64,000 bases of DNA from Castanea sativa (taxonomy: Eukaryota; Streptophyta; Magnoliopsida; Fagales; Fagaceae), in assembly GCF_040712315.1 (NCBI RefSeq), contig NC_134017.1, positions 81,783,987 to 81,847,986 of the forward strand, written 5' to 3'. Below, piece after piece: positions 32,780 to 45,819 of this stretch (positions are counted from its first letter, which is position 1; each line of letters starts with the position of its first letter). Both the position numbers and the translations under genes were made by a program. Under the pieces are notes generated by a model. That model worked only from the letters and a program-made list of their open reading frames with translations. It had not been told where the DNA came from and searched no databases.

Positions 32780-35700
32780 TTCAAATTTTATTAGTCAATA
32801 GGCAAATCAGCCTGATAAGCAACTAAAGTGTGCAATGAGACATCTTCCATCCACACTAAATAACCAGTGACATGATGTACTTACCTAACTAGGTTGTGAA
32901 CTACAATATTACATTTCCTACAAACATGAGAAAAACTAATACATTGAAAAGATTCAACAATAGCTTTTACATCTTGGATCAAAAGACCAAACGAAGCTGA
33001 GGATAGTGAATCCTCCATCAATGAGTTCATAAGAATTTCAAAATCTCCCTCAAGACTAGTAGAATCTAGCCCCCAGTTCTAAAGCAACTCCAAGGCTGTT
33101 ACTGCTGCCATAGTTTCAATTTCCAACACAGTTAAAGGAAGAGGAATGGAATGAGACAACGGGGCCATGACCAAACCTCTGCAGTCTCGAATGATTACTC
33201 CTATCCCAGCTCTGTCCAACGTGGTAAACAAAGCCCCGTCAAAATTTATTTTGTAAATACCGTCCTGTGGAGCTGTCCACTTGACTCTCGACCTAGTTGC
33301 TTGTGGCTGGACTGGTGGTTGGGCTGTCCAAAACTCCTGAAGAGCATCTATGGCTCGCTGAAGCACCTGGTCATGTGGGACGCCCGGCGGTGAGAAGCTG
33401 GTCTTGTTACGCCTGAACCAGATTGTCCACATTATCATCACAAACAGTTTCAGAGTTGCATCCTGATTCAAGCACCGTGGACAGCAGTTGAGCAAAATCT
33501 GATTGTGTTGAAACTTGTCTGAATTACCATTGAGGATATGCATCCCAGATTTTTGATAGGCTTGGGCAAGACCATAGTCCATGCAGAACATCCTCGCCTT
33601 GATTAGAGCAAGAAGAGCATGATAAATCATTGATAACGCATCGTCTCACTAGATTTGCTTTTGTTGGCAGTGCATTGCAACATGCTTGCCATAAAATTTT
33701 TATTATTTTATCCGACAAGGATAAGCTCCAAATTTGTTTCCATGGTGGCTTGGGCAGAATGGGTGGACTAAAGGTTGGTGAAGATAAAGTGTGACTCAGA
33801 TTTGAGGAAAAAATATCCCGATTTGGCGGAATATTGTCCCGATTGCGCATAGGGCCAGTATTGAGCATCCTCTGAGCGTCCACAACTTAAGGGAATTTTT
33901 TTAACCAGCTCTGCATTTGCGGGACTAAGGGCAGTAGATAAAGAATTGGAATCCCATGTACATGAGAAGAGATCAATTAGAGTACTTACAGCAGCACCTT
34001 GGAAATCTGCCCTCAAAGGGCCGTGCACTCCAAAGTTGTTTATCGTAGGCAGCCAGTTGTCACCCCAAATCTTTATAGATTCATCATTCCCAACTCTCCA
34101 TTTTGCTCCTTTTCTAATAACACCCCACCCTTTCAAGATGCTCTTCCAAGCATAAGAGCCTCCATGACCTTCTCTTGCTTCCATGATGGAACAATTTGGG
34201 AAAAACCTTGATTTAAAAACTTTATAGAATAAAGAGTTATTGTTATGCAGTAAGTGTCATGTTTGTTTTGCAAGAAGTGCTTCATCAAAAAGAGATAACT
34301 CCTTAAAACCCATTCCACCTTCCAAATTTGGATCACACATATCACCCCACTTTACCCAATGTATTTTCCGATGATCTCCCCTTTGCCCCCACCAAAACTT
34401 ACGGGTAAGCCCTACAATTTCATGGCAAAGACCTAGTGGAAGCATAAAACAACTCATTGTATAAGTTGGAATAGCTTGAACCACAACTTTGATCAAAACT
34501 TCTCTACTCTCCTATGACAGTAGCTTCTCTTCCCAACCTTGCAATTTCCTCCATACTCTTTATTTGATGTAATCAAAACTTGCTTTTTTGTGTCTTCCAA
34601 TAAGTGATGGCAGCCCCAAATACATGTCATAGTGCAAAATCTCTGAAACCCCTAATGCTTCCTTTATTTTTGTTTATGTTGCATTAGTTGTTGACTTGCT
34701 AAAAAACAGAGATGTTTTCCTTCTATTTATTTACTGCCCAAACACTTTCATAAGTAGCCAATATTTCCAACACCTTTTGACAATCCTATCTATTTGACAA
34801 GCAAAAAAAGCACACGATCATCTGCAAATAGCAAATGGGTTAGTCTTGGACTTCTTCTACCAAGGGAGAAACCCCTAATAGCACCATCATTTTTAGCTTT
34901 GGAAATAATGCTATGTAAGCCTTCGGCGCACAAAAGGAAAAGGAATGGGGATAAGGGATCACCTTGACAAATGCCCCTAGCAGGATGGATTAGTCTTTTT
35001 GGTTCACCATTCACTAGAATCTAGTAGGACACTATTTTGAAACAAATCATCATAAGATTTATCCACTTCTCCTCAAACCCCAGTTTACTCATAATTTTCT
35101 CCAGAAAAGACCACTCTGCCCTATCATATGCCTTGCTCATGTCAAGTTTAAGAGTCATGTAACCAGTTTTGCCAGTTTTGTGGTTTTTCATACTATGGAG
35201 AGTTTCGAAAGCAACAAGTATATTATCAGAGATCAAGCAATTTTTTGTGAAATCATTTTGATGTTCTGTAATGATTTTTGGGAGAATTTTTTTCAATCTA
35301 TTTGTTAATACCTTTGAAAAAATTTCTTAAAGTACATTTCATAAGTTGATAAGTCAAAAATCATTAACAGACTGTGGGTTTTTTGCTTTTGGGACTAGGG
35401 TGATGAAAGTATGGTTAATGGGATGGGAAGTGTGGCCCAATTTAGGAGTGACAGTATGGTTTTTGTGACATCACTACCTACCAAACTCCAATAATTTTTA
35501 TAGAAGAGAAGGGGCATGCTGTCAGGAACTGGGGCTTTCAGTGGCGCATTGGTTTTAATGTTGTTTGTACTTCCCATTCCATGAAATCCTGGGGCAATAT
35601 TTGATTCATCTCCTCGGTTAGAAGCTTTGGCACTAGATTCAAGGCTTCCTCATTCAGAATCGAGTTTGTGGATGTTATTAAACCTTGATAGAATTCAATG

Positions 35701-37560
35701 AAAGTTTCTGATATCACTTCCTGTTGAGAAATCCACACACCATCTGAGTTATAAATGCATGAAATTTTGTTTCACCTATGTCTCTAAGTTACCCTGCTGT
35801 GAAAATACTTTGTATTTCTATCACCACCGATCAACCAAATTTTTTTTGCCCGTTGTCTCCACATCTTGTTTTCCTTAATCATTGTAAAGTTGTAATTTAT
35901 AACTATTTTGTGTTGGCTTTAATTCCGTGCCAAATTTGATTGTAATTTTGTTCAATCTTTTGTACCCTATATCTCATGTTGGATTTATTTGTAAGGGTTG
36001 TGAGAGAGAGAGAGAGTGTGTGAAGACTCAAAGCAACTATTGAAAACAAAAGAAGTTTTTGCTGGTAGCTCACGAGTAGCTTTCCCGTGAAATAAAGCAT
36101 GTGCTCAACACATGACTGGAATGCGAAGAGTCAAAACAGATGGTTACAGCTGTTTTGCTATTTTGTCATATTTGCTCAACTACATCCTCATACGCACTAT
36201 ATAGATTATCATTACCCACATATTGAATAGAGAGCTTTTTAGAGAGAAAACCTTAACCACAAACCCTTGAGAGTGAAAGATTGTCATACCTACAATTCTC
36301 TACACCATCCATTGTGGTTTTCCTCTACTCCTACCTCTCCATTTCCAAATCCTTAAGAGGTTGATAGCCCAAACACTTACCGCACCCATATTGAGTGTCA
36401 AGTGAGGTTTTGGTGCTGCTGGGAAGCATTGGAAGAAGCCAAGCTTTGGCGGATGCAATCAAGCGCATTGCTAGATCCAGGAAGCTAGACAAGACATGGT
36501 TCCGAGAAGTCTTATTGGAGTAGGAGCTTGGAGGACTTCGGTGCACTGGGTAGATTAGGTTTGGAGGGTCTCTTGTTATTTATGTATCCCAACTTATTGT
36601 CTAGTAGATCGATTTACCGCTTGGAGGGCGACGGAGAGGTTTTTCACCGAGTTCTTCAGTTTTCTCTTCAATAACTCATCGTATCTTGTGTTTGCATTTT
36701 TCTTCCCTACTCTTTTAGCTTTTATTTTACTGCTGTGATTTTTTAAATATGGCTTAGAGTAGTTTTATTGTTTGTTCACTCACATTTACTCTATTTAGCA
36801 CTTAGTTTAAGTTAGAGTAAAATTGGCTGAGCTGTAATTTATTAATTTGGGGTCTAAATGGCTCTTGTGGTTTAACACAAATCCGAGCTTTCAATCATCA
36901 ACTCCGTCACTTCTTTGTTTAATTCTCTAACTCGAGAATTGTTCCCTATTTTTGCTACCACCTGTTCAACCTTCACCAATAATTTTTTCTTCTCCTTTAA
37001 TTCTCATCTGACATTCCCAAAGTATCTACAGCTCCATTGGGTTAATTTAAATCCACACTTCTCCGCCTTTCTCATCACTTGGTGTTAGGCCTCACAATGT
37101 ATCTGATCTCTCCACACTGCCTCCACGATATGGCCACACTCCTCATCTGATAACCACATCTCCTTAAACTTGAATGGTCTAGATATGGGATGGGAATTTA
37201 AACCATTAGGAACAATCTAGAGAGGAATATGGTCCGAGTTACAACTATTGAGATGGAAGACCCGAGTTGCTCCAAACTGTTGTAACTGCTCATTTGTGCA
37301 CAGTGCTTTGTCTTATCTCTCCCAAATTGACTAACCATTGGCAAAGTGTTTCCTCCAAGTAAATTTTGAGCCTGAGTAGCCCAAATCAATAAAGCCACAT
37401 TCGTCTATTTCATCCCAGAAGAGTTGCATTTGATTTTGACTATTCCTGTGTCCCCCTAATTTTGCATCGCCTCTAGTCAATTCATTAAAGTCTCCCGCAC
37501 AAAGCCATGCGATTTGGAATTTTCATTCCAAACATCTAAGATTTCTAGCAATGACATTAG
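32780..37560 (-). pseudogene. LINE ORF2 pseudogene (endonuclease fragment, RT, zf-RVT, RNase H)
   Basis: Visible domains in protein order: the C-terminal endonuclease piece with a CAGDFNELTRG-like motif (about 37490), reverse transcriptase with LKLDMSKAYDRAEW (about 35120), GICQGDPLSPFLF (about 34960) and the catalytic LLFADD (about 34815-34835), a YTMSCFMLP motif (about 34450), the zinc-binding domain with [16 protein letters not shown] (about 34080), and RNase H with KINFDGALF (about 33240) and a conserved Glu in LEIETMAAV (about 33115). The protein would nick DNA and reverse-transcribe its own RNA. Stops and frame changes occur throughout, so it is inactive. Confidence 0.85.
35883..36893 (+). 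mobile_element. Solo LTR inserted in the LINE
   Basis: The 1011-bp sequence starts TGTAAAGTTGTAATTTATA and ends GAGCTTTCA. It is flanked by the 5-bp duplication ATCAT (35878-35882 and 36894-36898). It contains a TATA-like CTATATAGATT (about 36198). Ordered blocks match 24513-25536. No internal retroelement sequence remains, so it arose by recombination between two LTRs. It is younger than the LINE it interrupts. Confidence 0.88.
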
Positions 37561-37580
37561 GCTCAAGCCTCTCCATCCTA

Positions 37581-38233
37581 GCTATCAAATTAATGAAAAA
37601 AAAATAAAAAGAAAAAAGAGCTACTATGAACTTATAAAAAGAAAAAGAAAAACCAGTATAAACTATTAATGAATATCTCCAAACTCTATTGTGTCTGAAC
37701 AATTTTTATGAAAAGAAATAAATTATTGCAAAAAAAATCCTATTATAAATTTATAATTGGCATTGAAAAAATATATTTCTTTTTATTTTAAAAAAAATGA
37801 TATTTAGCATATATTAGAGATATTTGCACATTCATAAGCATAAGCTGCATAACCATATTAACAAAGAAATTTTCACAAGAAAAAACCAAAAAAAATAAAA
37901 ACTTTTGCAGGTTAATATTTACTCATTTCATATCTATTTCAATTGTATGGTTATCTTATGACATGAACTCTCAAAATAAAAATGGATTGGTCCTTGGTAT
38001 GTTTTGCCATCCTACTCAATGAATTATTAGGATTCGTTTTCAATAGAGCCTTCTGCATCCACAAGTTTCGTTATTCCTATCGCTTTGTGATTAATGATTA
38101 TGCCCAAATCCTATAGTGGAGCTCCTAATGGTAGGAAGTAGTAAGTATCTAAGGTTTTTCTAGGATGAGCCAGGAGGGAAATCACTCCACCCTTGTATTG
38201 GAATATTGGGTAATGATGATTGGTGAATTGTGG
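37581..38233. other. AT-rich spacer between the two LINEs
   Basis: A/T-rich sequence with long A runs and no recognised coding or repeat motif. It is probably the older DNA into which the second LINE inserted. Confidence 0.4.
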
Positions 38234-38259
38234 TTTTTTTTTTTTTTTTTTTTTTTTGA

Positions 38260-41200
38260 GGGGGAAAATTAGAACTTTATTAATGTAACAAACTAAATCA
38301 ACTTGTAAAACAAACCGTATGTGTGGTGGAACATCCTCCATCCACACTAAAAAATCTTGTATGCCAATAGCATATCTAGTTAGACTATGAACCATATAAT
38401 TACCTTATCTTTTAGTATGAAAGTAGAGCAATTGATCAAAATTTTGGGATAATATCCTTACATCCGCAATCAACAAACTAGTAGCTACTAAAAAGTGTAC
38501 ATCCTCTTTCAAAGCTTTTATCACAGCGAATCTCCCTCCAAGATAGATCGCATAATACCAATATCGTGGGCAAAAGACAGAGCCATTGTAGCTGTCATTG
38601 ACTCAATCTCAACTACATTATATGCTTGGGATAAACTATTTGTGCAAGAAGCTAAAATTGAACCTTTATCATCCTTGACAACCATGCCGATCCCAAACTT
38701 GTTTTCTTTTGAGAACAAGGTGCCATCAAAGTTTATTTTTACCACATTCACTGGAGGAGCCAGCCAACGATGATGGAACTTCGACTACCCTGTTGTCCCT
38801 GGGTCTCAGGTTCCTGCAGCTTTATATGGAAGTCAGTTAGGCTGGCTTTTGATAGACTAGCAACCTAAAGGAGAGCAATGGCAGGTACTCGCAAACGGAC
38901 ATGGTTGCATTGGTTCCAGATTGACTATGTTGTGATTGTGAAAAGCTCTACATGCTTATCTCCTGAAATTATCCATGATACAAGCTCTTTAAAATCCACA
39001 AAACCGACTGAATTTCGAAAGTTCCACAATGTTGGATCAACCTAAACAATATCAAGCTTAGAACAAGACCATAATGCATGTAGTGGGTCCTCAGCAGCAG
39101 CTCTACATCATTCACACATTGGATCGGTGATGATTGTTCTTCGTACCAAAGCTTGTGTCATCAGCATGGCATTATGGCAGGCCCTCCATATGAATGTCTT
39201 CACCTTTTGTTGCACTTGCATAGACCAAATTCCTTTCCAAACATGTTTGTCCCGAAGTGGTGGAACATGTGTTGTTGCCAAAAGTTTAGCCTCTTCTTCA
39301 AGGAATCTGTACCCTAATTTGCAGTTGTAATCTTCATTACTCGAATAAGGCCAGTATAACACATCCTCTGTTGTAGCTTGACTTAGCAAATTTTTTTTTT
39401 ATCATCTCAGCATTCTTAGCTACAAATAATCCATCAACCAAGTATGTCAGCCAATGTCTCATGGTAGGGTTAATTAGGTAGTCCACTGTGGAGTCAGCGA
39501 AGTCATCGATAGGGCAAATGGGAAGTTGCGGTGGATGTTTATTTGGTAACAAACGATGTTGGCAAATGTTGATTTTCCCTCCATTTCCAATCCTCCATCT
39601 AGCTCCTTTTTGAATGACATCCCTTCCTTTAAAGATACTCTTCCAAGCATAGGACCATATTCTTAAATCGAAAGCTTTCATAATTGCTATGTTTGGGGAA
39701 AAAACGGGCCTTAAAAACCTTGTAGAATAAAAAGGTTTTGTTGTGCAGAATTCCCTAGCCTTGCTTTGCTAGTAAAGAGTCATTGAACATGACTATATCT
39801 CTAAAATCCATTCCACTAATTGTTTTGAATTTTGTCATTTCCTCCCACTTAACCCAATGAATTTTTCTTTGGTCACCTCGTTGTCCCCAGCAAAATTTCC
39901 TGATTAGAGCTTCAATCTCATTGCACAAACCAATTGGTATTTTGAAACATCCCATAGAGTAAGTGGGAATAGCTTGAATAACTGACTTTAACTAAACTTC
40001 CCTACCTGCTTGGGATAGTAATTTACCTTTCCACTCTTGAAATTTTCTCCAAACCCTCTCCTTTATGTAATTAAAGCTAGCTTTTTTTTCCCTTTACCAA
40101 CAAAGGAAGGGAGACCGAAGTACCTTTCATATTGCATAATTTTTGGAACACCCAAAGCCACCTTAATATCATGCTTTATTTTGGTTGAAGTTAATTTGCT
40201 AAAGAATAAAGTTGTTTTGCTCCTGTTAAAATTTTTTTTTATTGAGGCTTCCTCATACATATTCAAAATCTCCAACACCTTTCCACGTTCTTTCATGGTT
40301 GCCCTGTAAAAAAGAAGACTATCATCTGCAAAAAGCAGATAGGTTAGTTTTGGCCCTCTCTTACATTGAGAGAACTCTTAGATATCTCCATTGAATTCCA
40401 CTCTCTTGATCAACCCATTTAATCCTTCAGTACAAAGCAAGAATAGAAAAGGGGAGAATGGGTCACCCTATCTAATCCCACGGGTAGGATGAATCATACC
40501 ACATGACTCACTGTTCACTAAAACAGAATAGGAAACTGTTTTCACACAACCCATAATCAAATTGATCCACCTTTCATTAAATCCCATTTTCCTCATAAGT
40601 TCTTCATGGAAATTCCAATCTACTCGATCATAAGCCTTATTCATATCCAATTTTATTGCCATAAAACCATGAGTTCTAGACTTGTAATTTTGTAAACTAT
40701 GTAGGGTCTCAAAAGCCATAAGGATATTATCAGAAATTAATCTATCCTTAGTAAAGGCCAATTCATGATCTGCAATAATAGAGAGTAATTATTTCAAATG
40801 GTTGGCTAGGACTTTGGAATAGATTTTGTATAGTACATTACAAAGACTAATAGGGTGGAATTGGTGAACATGCTCAAGATTATTAGTTTTTGGAATAAGA
40901 GTGATAAAAGTATGATTCAAAGGAGAAGGTAAGATACCTGAATTCAATAATGCCAATATGGAAGCTGTGTACTGTGCCCCATAAATGCTGGTAAAAAAGT
41001 GGAGGCATTCAATCTAGGCCGGGAGATTTGAGGGGTGCCATTTGTTGTAATGCAGCAGCCACTTCATGTTCGCCAAAATCTCAGCATAGTACATCATTCA
41101 TTTCATCATCGATGACAGTGGGCACACATGATAACACATTTGGAGACACTCTTTGCTCAGTTAAGGAAAAAAGTGTCTTGTAGTAATTGACCAATACTAT

Positions 41201-42374
41201 GGAAATAGCATTAGGTTGAACCCTCCATATACTATCTTCATATCTAATTCCCTCAATCACATTTTTTCTATATCTCCATGTAGCACAACTATTGAAATAT
41301 TTGGTATTCTTATCTCCCCTGCCTTGCCCATAGTAGTCTAGACCTTTGACCCCACACAGTATATTCTTTGTCCAGTACCACATCAATCTCCTTCTTTAGC
41401 TGCCTAACCCTAAGAATTGTTGTCACTGAGCATGTCTGCATTCTCGACTTTAGATAGTAGTATCTTTAATTGATCCAACTCCCTTTGTATATTGCCAAAA
41501 ACATTTTTATTCCATCAATTCAAGTCTTTCCCACACTTGTCTACTTTGGCCAAAAATTCTCCCTCATACCCAAAATCACCAAAACTATTTCATGCTGAAT
41601 GAACTACTTCCTCAGAACCAGTATTTGATAGCCATATTTCTTTGAAACAAAATAATATTTTCCGAATAGGAGGATCTAGATTTGAGAATACAATATGGAG
41701 TGGATTATAGTTTGATGAGTCACATCTCAAATGATAAACCCTTAACCTGGAAATTTCAAAAACCAATTATTAGTAGCTAAACACTTGTCAAGTCTTTCCC
41801 AAATTGAATTGCCATTTTCATAATGCCTGCTCCAAGTATATTTTGGACCCTCAAAACCCAAATCCATAAAACCACACTTATCAATCACATCTCTAAACAG
41901 CTGTATCTAATTATGGGATCGAGTTGCTCCTTCCAATTTTTCATCCTGTCTAATAATTTCATTAAAATCACCATAGCACAACCACAGTCTCTCAGGCCAT
42001 GAACTTAAACTCCTGAGTTTGTCCCATGCTTTATCCCTTCTTGCTATTTTAGGGTCACCATAGAAACCCGTCAAACGCCACACTTTCCAAATCTTTGTCA
42101 ATAACTGCATCAATATAATTTCTGTCTGATCCCTTAATTGTTAGATAGATCGATGATCTCCAATAAAGAACCAAACCACCACTTCTACCCACCCTCGGAA
42201 CCACCACCGATGGTAAAAAATAATACTATTTTGAATGAACTCTAGCCTTGTTTTGTCTATTAGTGTCTCTGCTAAAAACACTACAGAATGATTTTTTGCT
42301 TGTACAATTTCCATGAGCTTTCTTCCTGTATGTAGGTTCCCAAACTCACGATAGTTCCATGCTTGGCAACTCAT
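38260..42374 (-). pseudogene. LINE ORF2 pseudogene (endonuclease, RT, zf-RVT, RNase H)
   Basis: ORF2 starts at MSCQAWNYREFGN (42374), the typical start of plant L1 endonuclease, with FLAET (about 42275) and a CYGDFNEI motif (about 41970). The reverse transcriptase follows with IKLDMNKAYDRVDW (about 40640), a degraded GDPFSPFLF-like stretch (about 40460) and LLFADD (about 40319-40340). A zinc-binding region (WRIGNGGKINIC, about 39590) and RNase H (KINFDGTLF about 38735, IESMTA about 38610, closing with WMEDVPPHIRFV about 38340) complete it. Several stops and frame changes (for example around 39390, 40760 and 41400) make it inactive. Confidence 0.85.
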
Positions 42375-42547
42375 TGCTGCTGGCGGGGTTGACTATCAAC
42401 CTCCACCAATATAAAAGTTCTTCAATCTTCGACCTGAGAAGCTTGGAAACGTTTATAAGGCAACTCTGATAGATATTCTTCTTCCTCGACTACTCTTTTT
42501 GTTCTGAAATTTATTTCAATTGAACCAACATTGGGAGTTAGTCTATT

Positions 42548-43761
42548 TCATCGGGTCCAACTTGGTAGAATACGTTTGTTCTCAATTGGAGAGGAAGCCC
42601 TGCGTGCATCCTGAGAAGCATGTGACTTGGGAAGTTGTGTAGCGAAAGCTGCACTTAAGTTGTCACGTGTATTTGATCCTTTGAATGCCTCCGTAGCTAA
42701 GTCGAGCTCCCCAACCCTACATAACTCTTCATTAATATCTTTTAGTACCGTTTCAAAGTCATCAAGATCCTTTAATTCCTTTATTATGACAAGATTTGCT
42801 AGATTTGAGGAGATAGTATCTGTTTCAGCCGAATGATTTACTCCAAAAATAATGTTACACATTGATGGGAAATTAATAGGGTCTGTGTAACTTCAGCTTC
42901 TCTTCACGATTGCTCCAGCATGGTTCCTCTTCCAGGATGCGGAGGCTGGTCTAAGGATTCATCCGCCAAGGTGGTAGAGGTCGCCTTCTTCTTTGCCACA
43001 TAATAACCAGGGACAGTGATCACACTCTTCCTTGACGCTACAAACAGTGGTGCTCTAAGGTGTGGGTCAAATGCCCTATGTTCAGTTCTCTAGGTCCTTT
43101 CACTCTCAATCCAAAGATCGCAATCCCTATTGTCATAAGTAAGACGACCACGCCAGTAACAAATGTTTAGCAATCTTTCGTATTTGAATGAAACCCACGC
43201 TTCTTTCCCATCGTTTAGAGAGATAAGGCGACCACGACACAATGGTAGAGATAGATCAATGGATACCTGAATTCATATAAAGTTGCCAGCATCAAACAAT
43301 CTGGGCTCAAATGGTTGAATCACTTCTCCCATGACCCCACATATTTTAATCCCCACTTCAAAACTCATATACTTAATCGGAAGTCCATGAACCTGCACCT
43401 AGAGGATCGTTCCATCGAAATAGATTTCTAGTAAAGGTTTATAACTTTCGCAGCATTGCATAACTACCAAGTATTTGTCAAAACTTCATGGCTCACTTCT
43501 AAGAATTCTATTGACATCCTCCTTGTTATCAAAAGTGAAAAGAATTTTATGATCACCAAAAACCTGAATCTTAAAACCATTTCTAGCTCTCCATAATGGT
43601 GTAAAAGTTCTAGCTATGACATCAACGTTGATAGCTCTTTTGGTCAGAAATTTCGCAGCGATTGAGAAATCAATGACACTATTGTCATTTGTAAGGCTAT
43701 AACCAAGCCCTTTTCTCTCAGAGAGAGTATGCCAGTTCCAAGACTGAGCCTGGTCATCCAT
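42548..43761 (-). pseudogene. LINE ORF1 pseudogene (DUF4283, CCHC-type domain)
   Basis: The frame starts at MDDQAQSWNWHTL (43761) and gives a DUF4283 domain to about 43486, including GDHKILFTFDNKEDVNRIL. It continues in pieces with stops through a region resembling the zf-CCHC_4 domain (about 43130-43400, YERLLNICYWRGRL) to about 42548. ORF1 proteins bind LINE RNA. The two-ORF order with ORF2 immediately downstream is standard for plant L1. Confidence 0.75.
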
Positions 43762-43877
43762 AAATTCTTTAACTCAACTGTTTCCCAAATCCCTTGAAAG
43801 AGAAACCAATAAGCTAAGGAATAACCTTTCTATTCAAAGGATACTACAAACACTATTCAAAAAATAGAGCATCTAAG

Positions 43878-44106
43878 GGTGTGTTTGGATACCACTTATT
43901 TTGCTGAAAACTGAAAACATTGTAGTAAAATAATTTTTAAATGTGTGAAAGGTACATTTGGACCCATTTTAATGAAGGTTTTGGTGAAAAAAGAGGTTTG
44001 TGGGTCCCGTGAACAGTGCACAGGACCCACTGAAAGTGCTGAAACGCGTTTTAAAAAAAAAAGAAAGAAAAACGTAGACACGCAAAACTCAGTATCCAAA
44101 CGGATA
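43878..44106. mobile_element. MITE next to the LINE 5' end
   Basis: A 229-bp element starting GGTGTGTTTGGATACC and, read inwards from the right, TATCCGTTTGGATAC. CTAAG occurs on both sides (43873-43877 and 44107-44111) as a likely target duplication. The GGGTCC..GGACCC and AACAGTGC words inside are common in MITEs of this type. Confidence 0.75.
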
Positions 44107-44130
44107 CTAAGTTAAATATACTCAAGGGAT

Positions 44131-44397
44131 AACCTGTAACTGCAACTATTTCCATAATAAATTTCGCAATTTTAAATAATGATTTTTGGAGCAAGGTAGA
44201 AAGAAAAGGAGGAAGGGCAAGATAATAAGTATAAATACATCTAAATTAAAAAAAAAAAAAAATCAGTTATTCAAGAGGTGATATTTTTAATTTTATGTCT
44301 ACTTTCTATAGATTTTTATTTTTTTGGATGGGAGGATTTATCTCTAATGTTAAACATTTTTCTTTACAAAATAGCTTCTAACGAGGTATGAAGAATT
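44131..44397. repeat. Direct repeat, copy 1 (about 267 bp)
   Basis: It starts AACCTGTAACTGCAACTA and ends near GAGGTATGAAGAAT. It matches 45564-45819 in order and orientation with moderate divergence, including GGTGATATTTTTAATTTTAT and TTGGATGGGAGGATTT. The copies are about 1.17 kb apart. No TG..CA border or target duplication was seen, so this is not called an LTR pair. Confidence 0.8.
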
Positions 44398-45120
44398 GTA
44401 TCTTGAATCAAATATTTATTTATTTTTTTGTGGTAGGTATCATTTCGTATCGTGTATGGTAAGATATACAAACACCTAATAAAACTTATTATAAAAATAT
44501 AAATATACATATAAAATGTATATTCATAATAAATATATTCAACTAATGACTAATTAAATTATTATTTTATATAATAATCTTTAACAAAGATAGCATAAAT
44601 CAAATTAACATATATATTCAAATTGATTGAAATCAGAAGTAATAATATACGCCATATGAGCCAAAGTAATAATTTTATTTTATTTATTCATCATCTTCCC
44701 TAATCAACTTTATCAAATCAATGTTATCATGTTCATCTTGCAAAATTATTTCTTCATTGATATTCTTTTACGTCGTCATCAACGTTCACTATCTCTTATA
44801 GTTATTTTATTTATATTTCTCCTTGGCATTATTACTTCTTGGAATTATAACAATAATAGAAAAGGTAAAAATAATAATTATATTGTCATTTAATACATTA
44901 TTCATAATATATAGACAAAATTGCAAATATGAAAGTGAACAGTCAAGTGTATGTTTCAAATTTTGTAAGAGAAAAAGAAAAAGGAAATTATGGATATGTT
45001 ATTTTACTGGGCTCATTTAAGTGATCCAATAACTTTGTATTAAAAACAAGTTTAATAACTTGTTAAACTCAAATAAAAACACAAATTTTAACAAAAAAAA
45101 AAAAACTCATTTTAACCCAT

Positions 45121-45375
45121 ATGTCTATGTATTGTATGATACGAAAGATTTTATGATATGATACGATTCATACGATACACACCTATGTATTGTATGATTC
45201 GTGAGCACTTTTGATACACTCTTACAATACATAACTTTTTTGTACACAATAGGATACGTATCGTACGAGATGTATATATTGTATGATTTATGACCACTTT
45301 TGATGCACCCTTATGATACAAATTTTTTTGGATACGATAGGATACATATCGTACAGTGCATATTGTATATCATAC
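45121..45375. repeat. Short tandem array with GATACG/TATCGTAC words (about 88-bp period)
   Basis: Units at about 45184 and 45272 share TATTGTATGATT, CACTTTTGAT[AG]CAC and GGATAC[GA]TATCGTAC in the same order, and a partial unit precedes them at 45125. Self-complementary words such as GTATCGTAC could form hairpins. Confidence 0.65.
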
Positions 45376-45563
45376 TATACTAACATCTATGATTATTATA
45401 GTTTCTTTGTCCCTTAAAGGAGGTTGTGTAATTTTTCATTATTTTTTTCTCTCTCTTATGATTATATCATGTACTGTTCTATTTTAATTATTTATTATTT
45501 CCATCTTTAAACTTTCTACGTCACTAAAATCAAAAGTACTTAAAACCATAAAGTTGCAAAAGG

Positions 45564-45819
45564 TAACTTGTAACCGCAACTACTTTCTTAATGATTTTTA
45601 GCAATTTTAAATAATAATCTATGGTGCAAGGAAGAAAGAAAAGGAGGCAATGCAAGATGATAAGTAGAAATACATGTAAAAAAAAAAAATTCAAGGAAAA
45701 GGTGATATTTTTAATTTTATGTCTATTTTCTATTTATTTATTTATTTTGGATGGGAGGATTTCTCTATAATATTACACATTTTTCTTTGCAAAATCCCTT
45801 CTAACGAGACATGAAGAAT
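45564..45819. repeat. Direct repeat, copy 2 (about 256 bp)
   Basis: This is the second copy of the repeat at 44131-44397. It starts AACTTGTAACCGCAACTA and ends near GAGACATGAAGAAT. Confidence 0.8.

Larger units (their letters stand above)
32745..37580 (-). mobile_element. L1-type LINE, 5'-truncated, interrupted by a solo LTR
   Basis: Read on the minus strand, the element runs from an endonuclease fragment (about 37530) through reverse transcriptase, zinc-binding and RNase H domains to a degraded A-rich 3' end near 32745-32775. The 5' part (ORF1 and most of the endonuclease) is missing, the usual result of incomplete reverse transcription. A 1011-bp solo LTR (35883-36893) is inserted in it. 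The 3' RNase H end resembles that of the second LINE at 38234-43870, so they are one family or close relatives. Confidence 0.85.
38234..43870 (-). mobile_element. L1-type LINE, nearly full length, minus strand
   Basis: The 3' end is marked by a 25-base poly-T on the + strand (38234-38258), the element's poly-A tail. Upstream on the minus strand are RNase H, zinc-binding, reverse transcriptase and endonuclease remnants, then ORF1. The 5' end lies between 43762 and the MITE at 43878. I could not find the target duplication. It is full length in layout but mutated. Confidence 0.85.

Noticed and set aside
44131..45819. Calling the direct repeats a TRIM or LTR element
   Set aside because: No TG..CA ends, primer binding site, polypurine tract or target duplication could be shown. 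Left as repeats.
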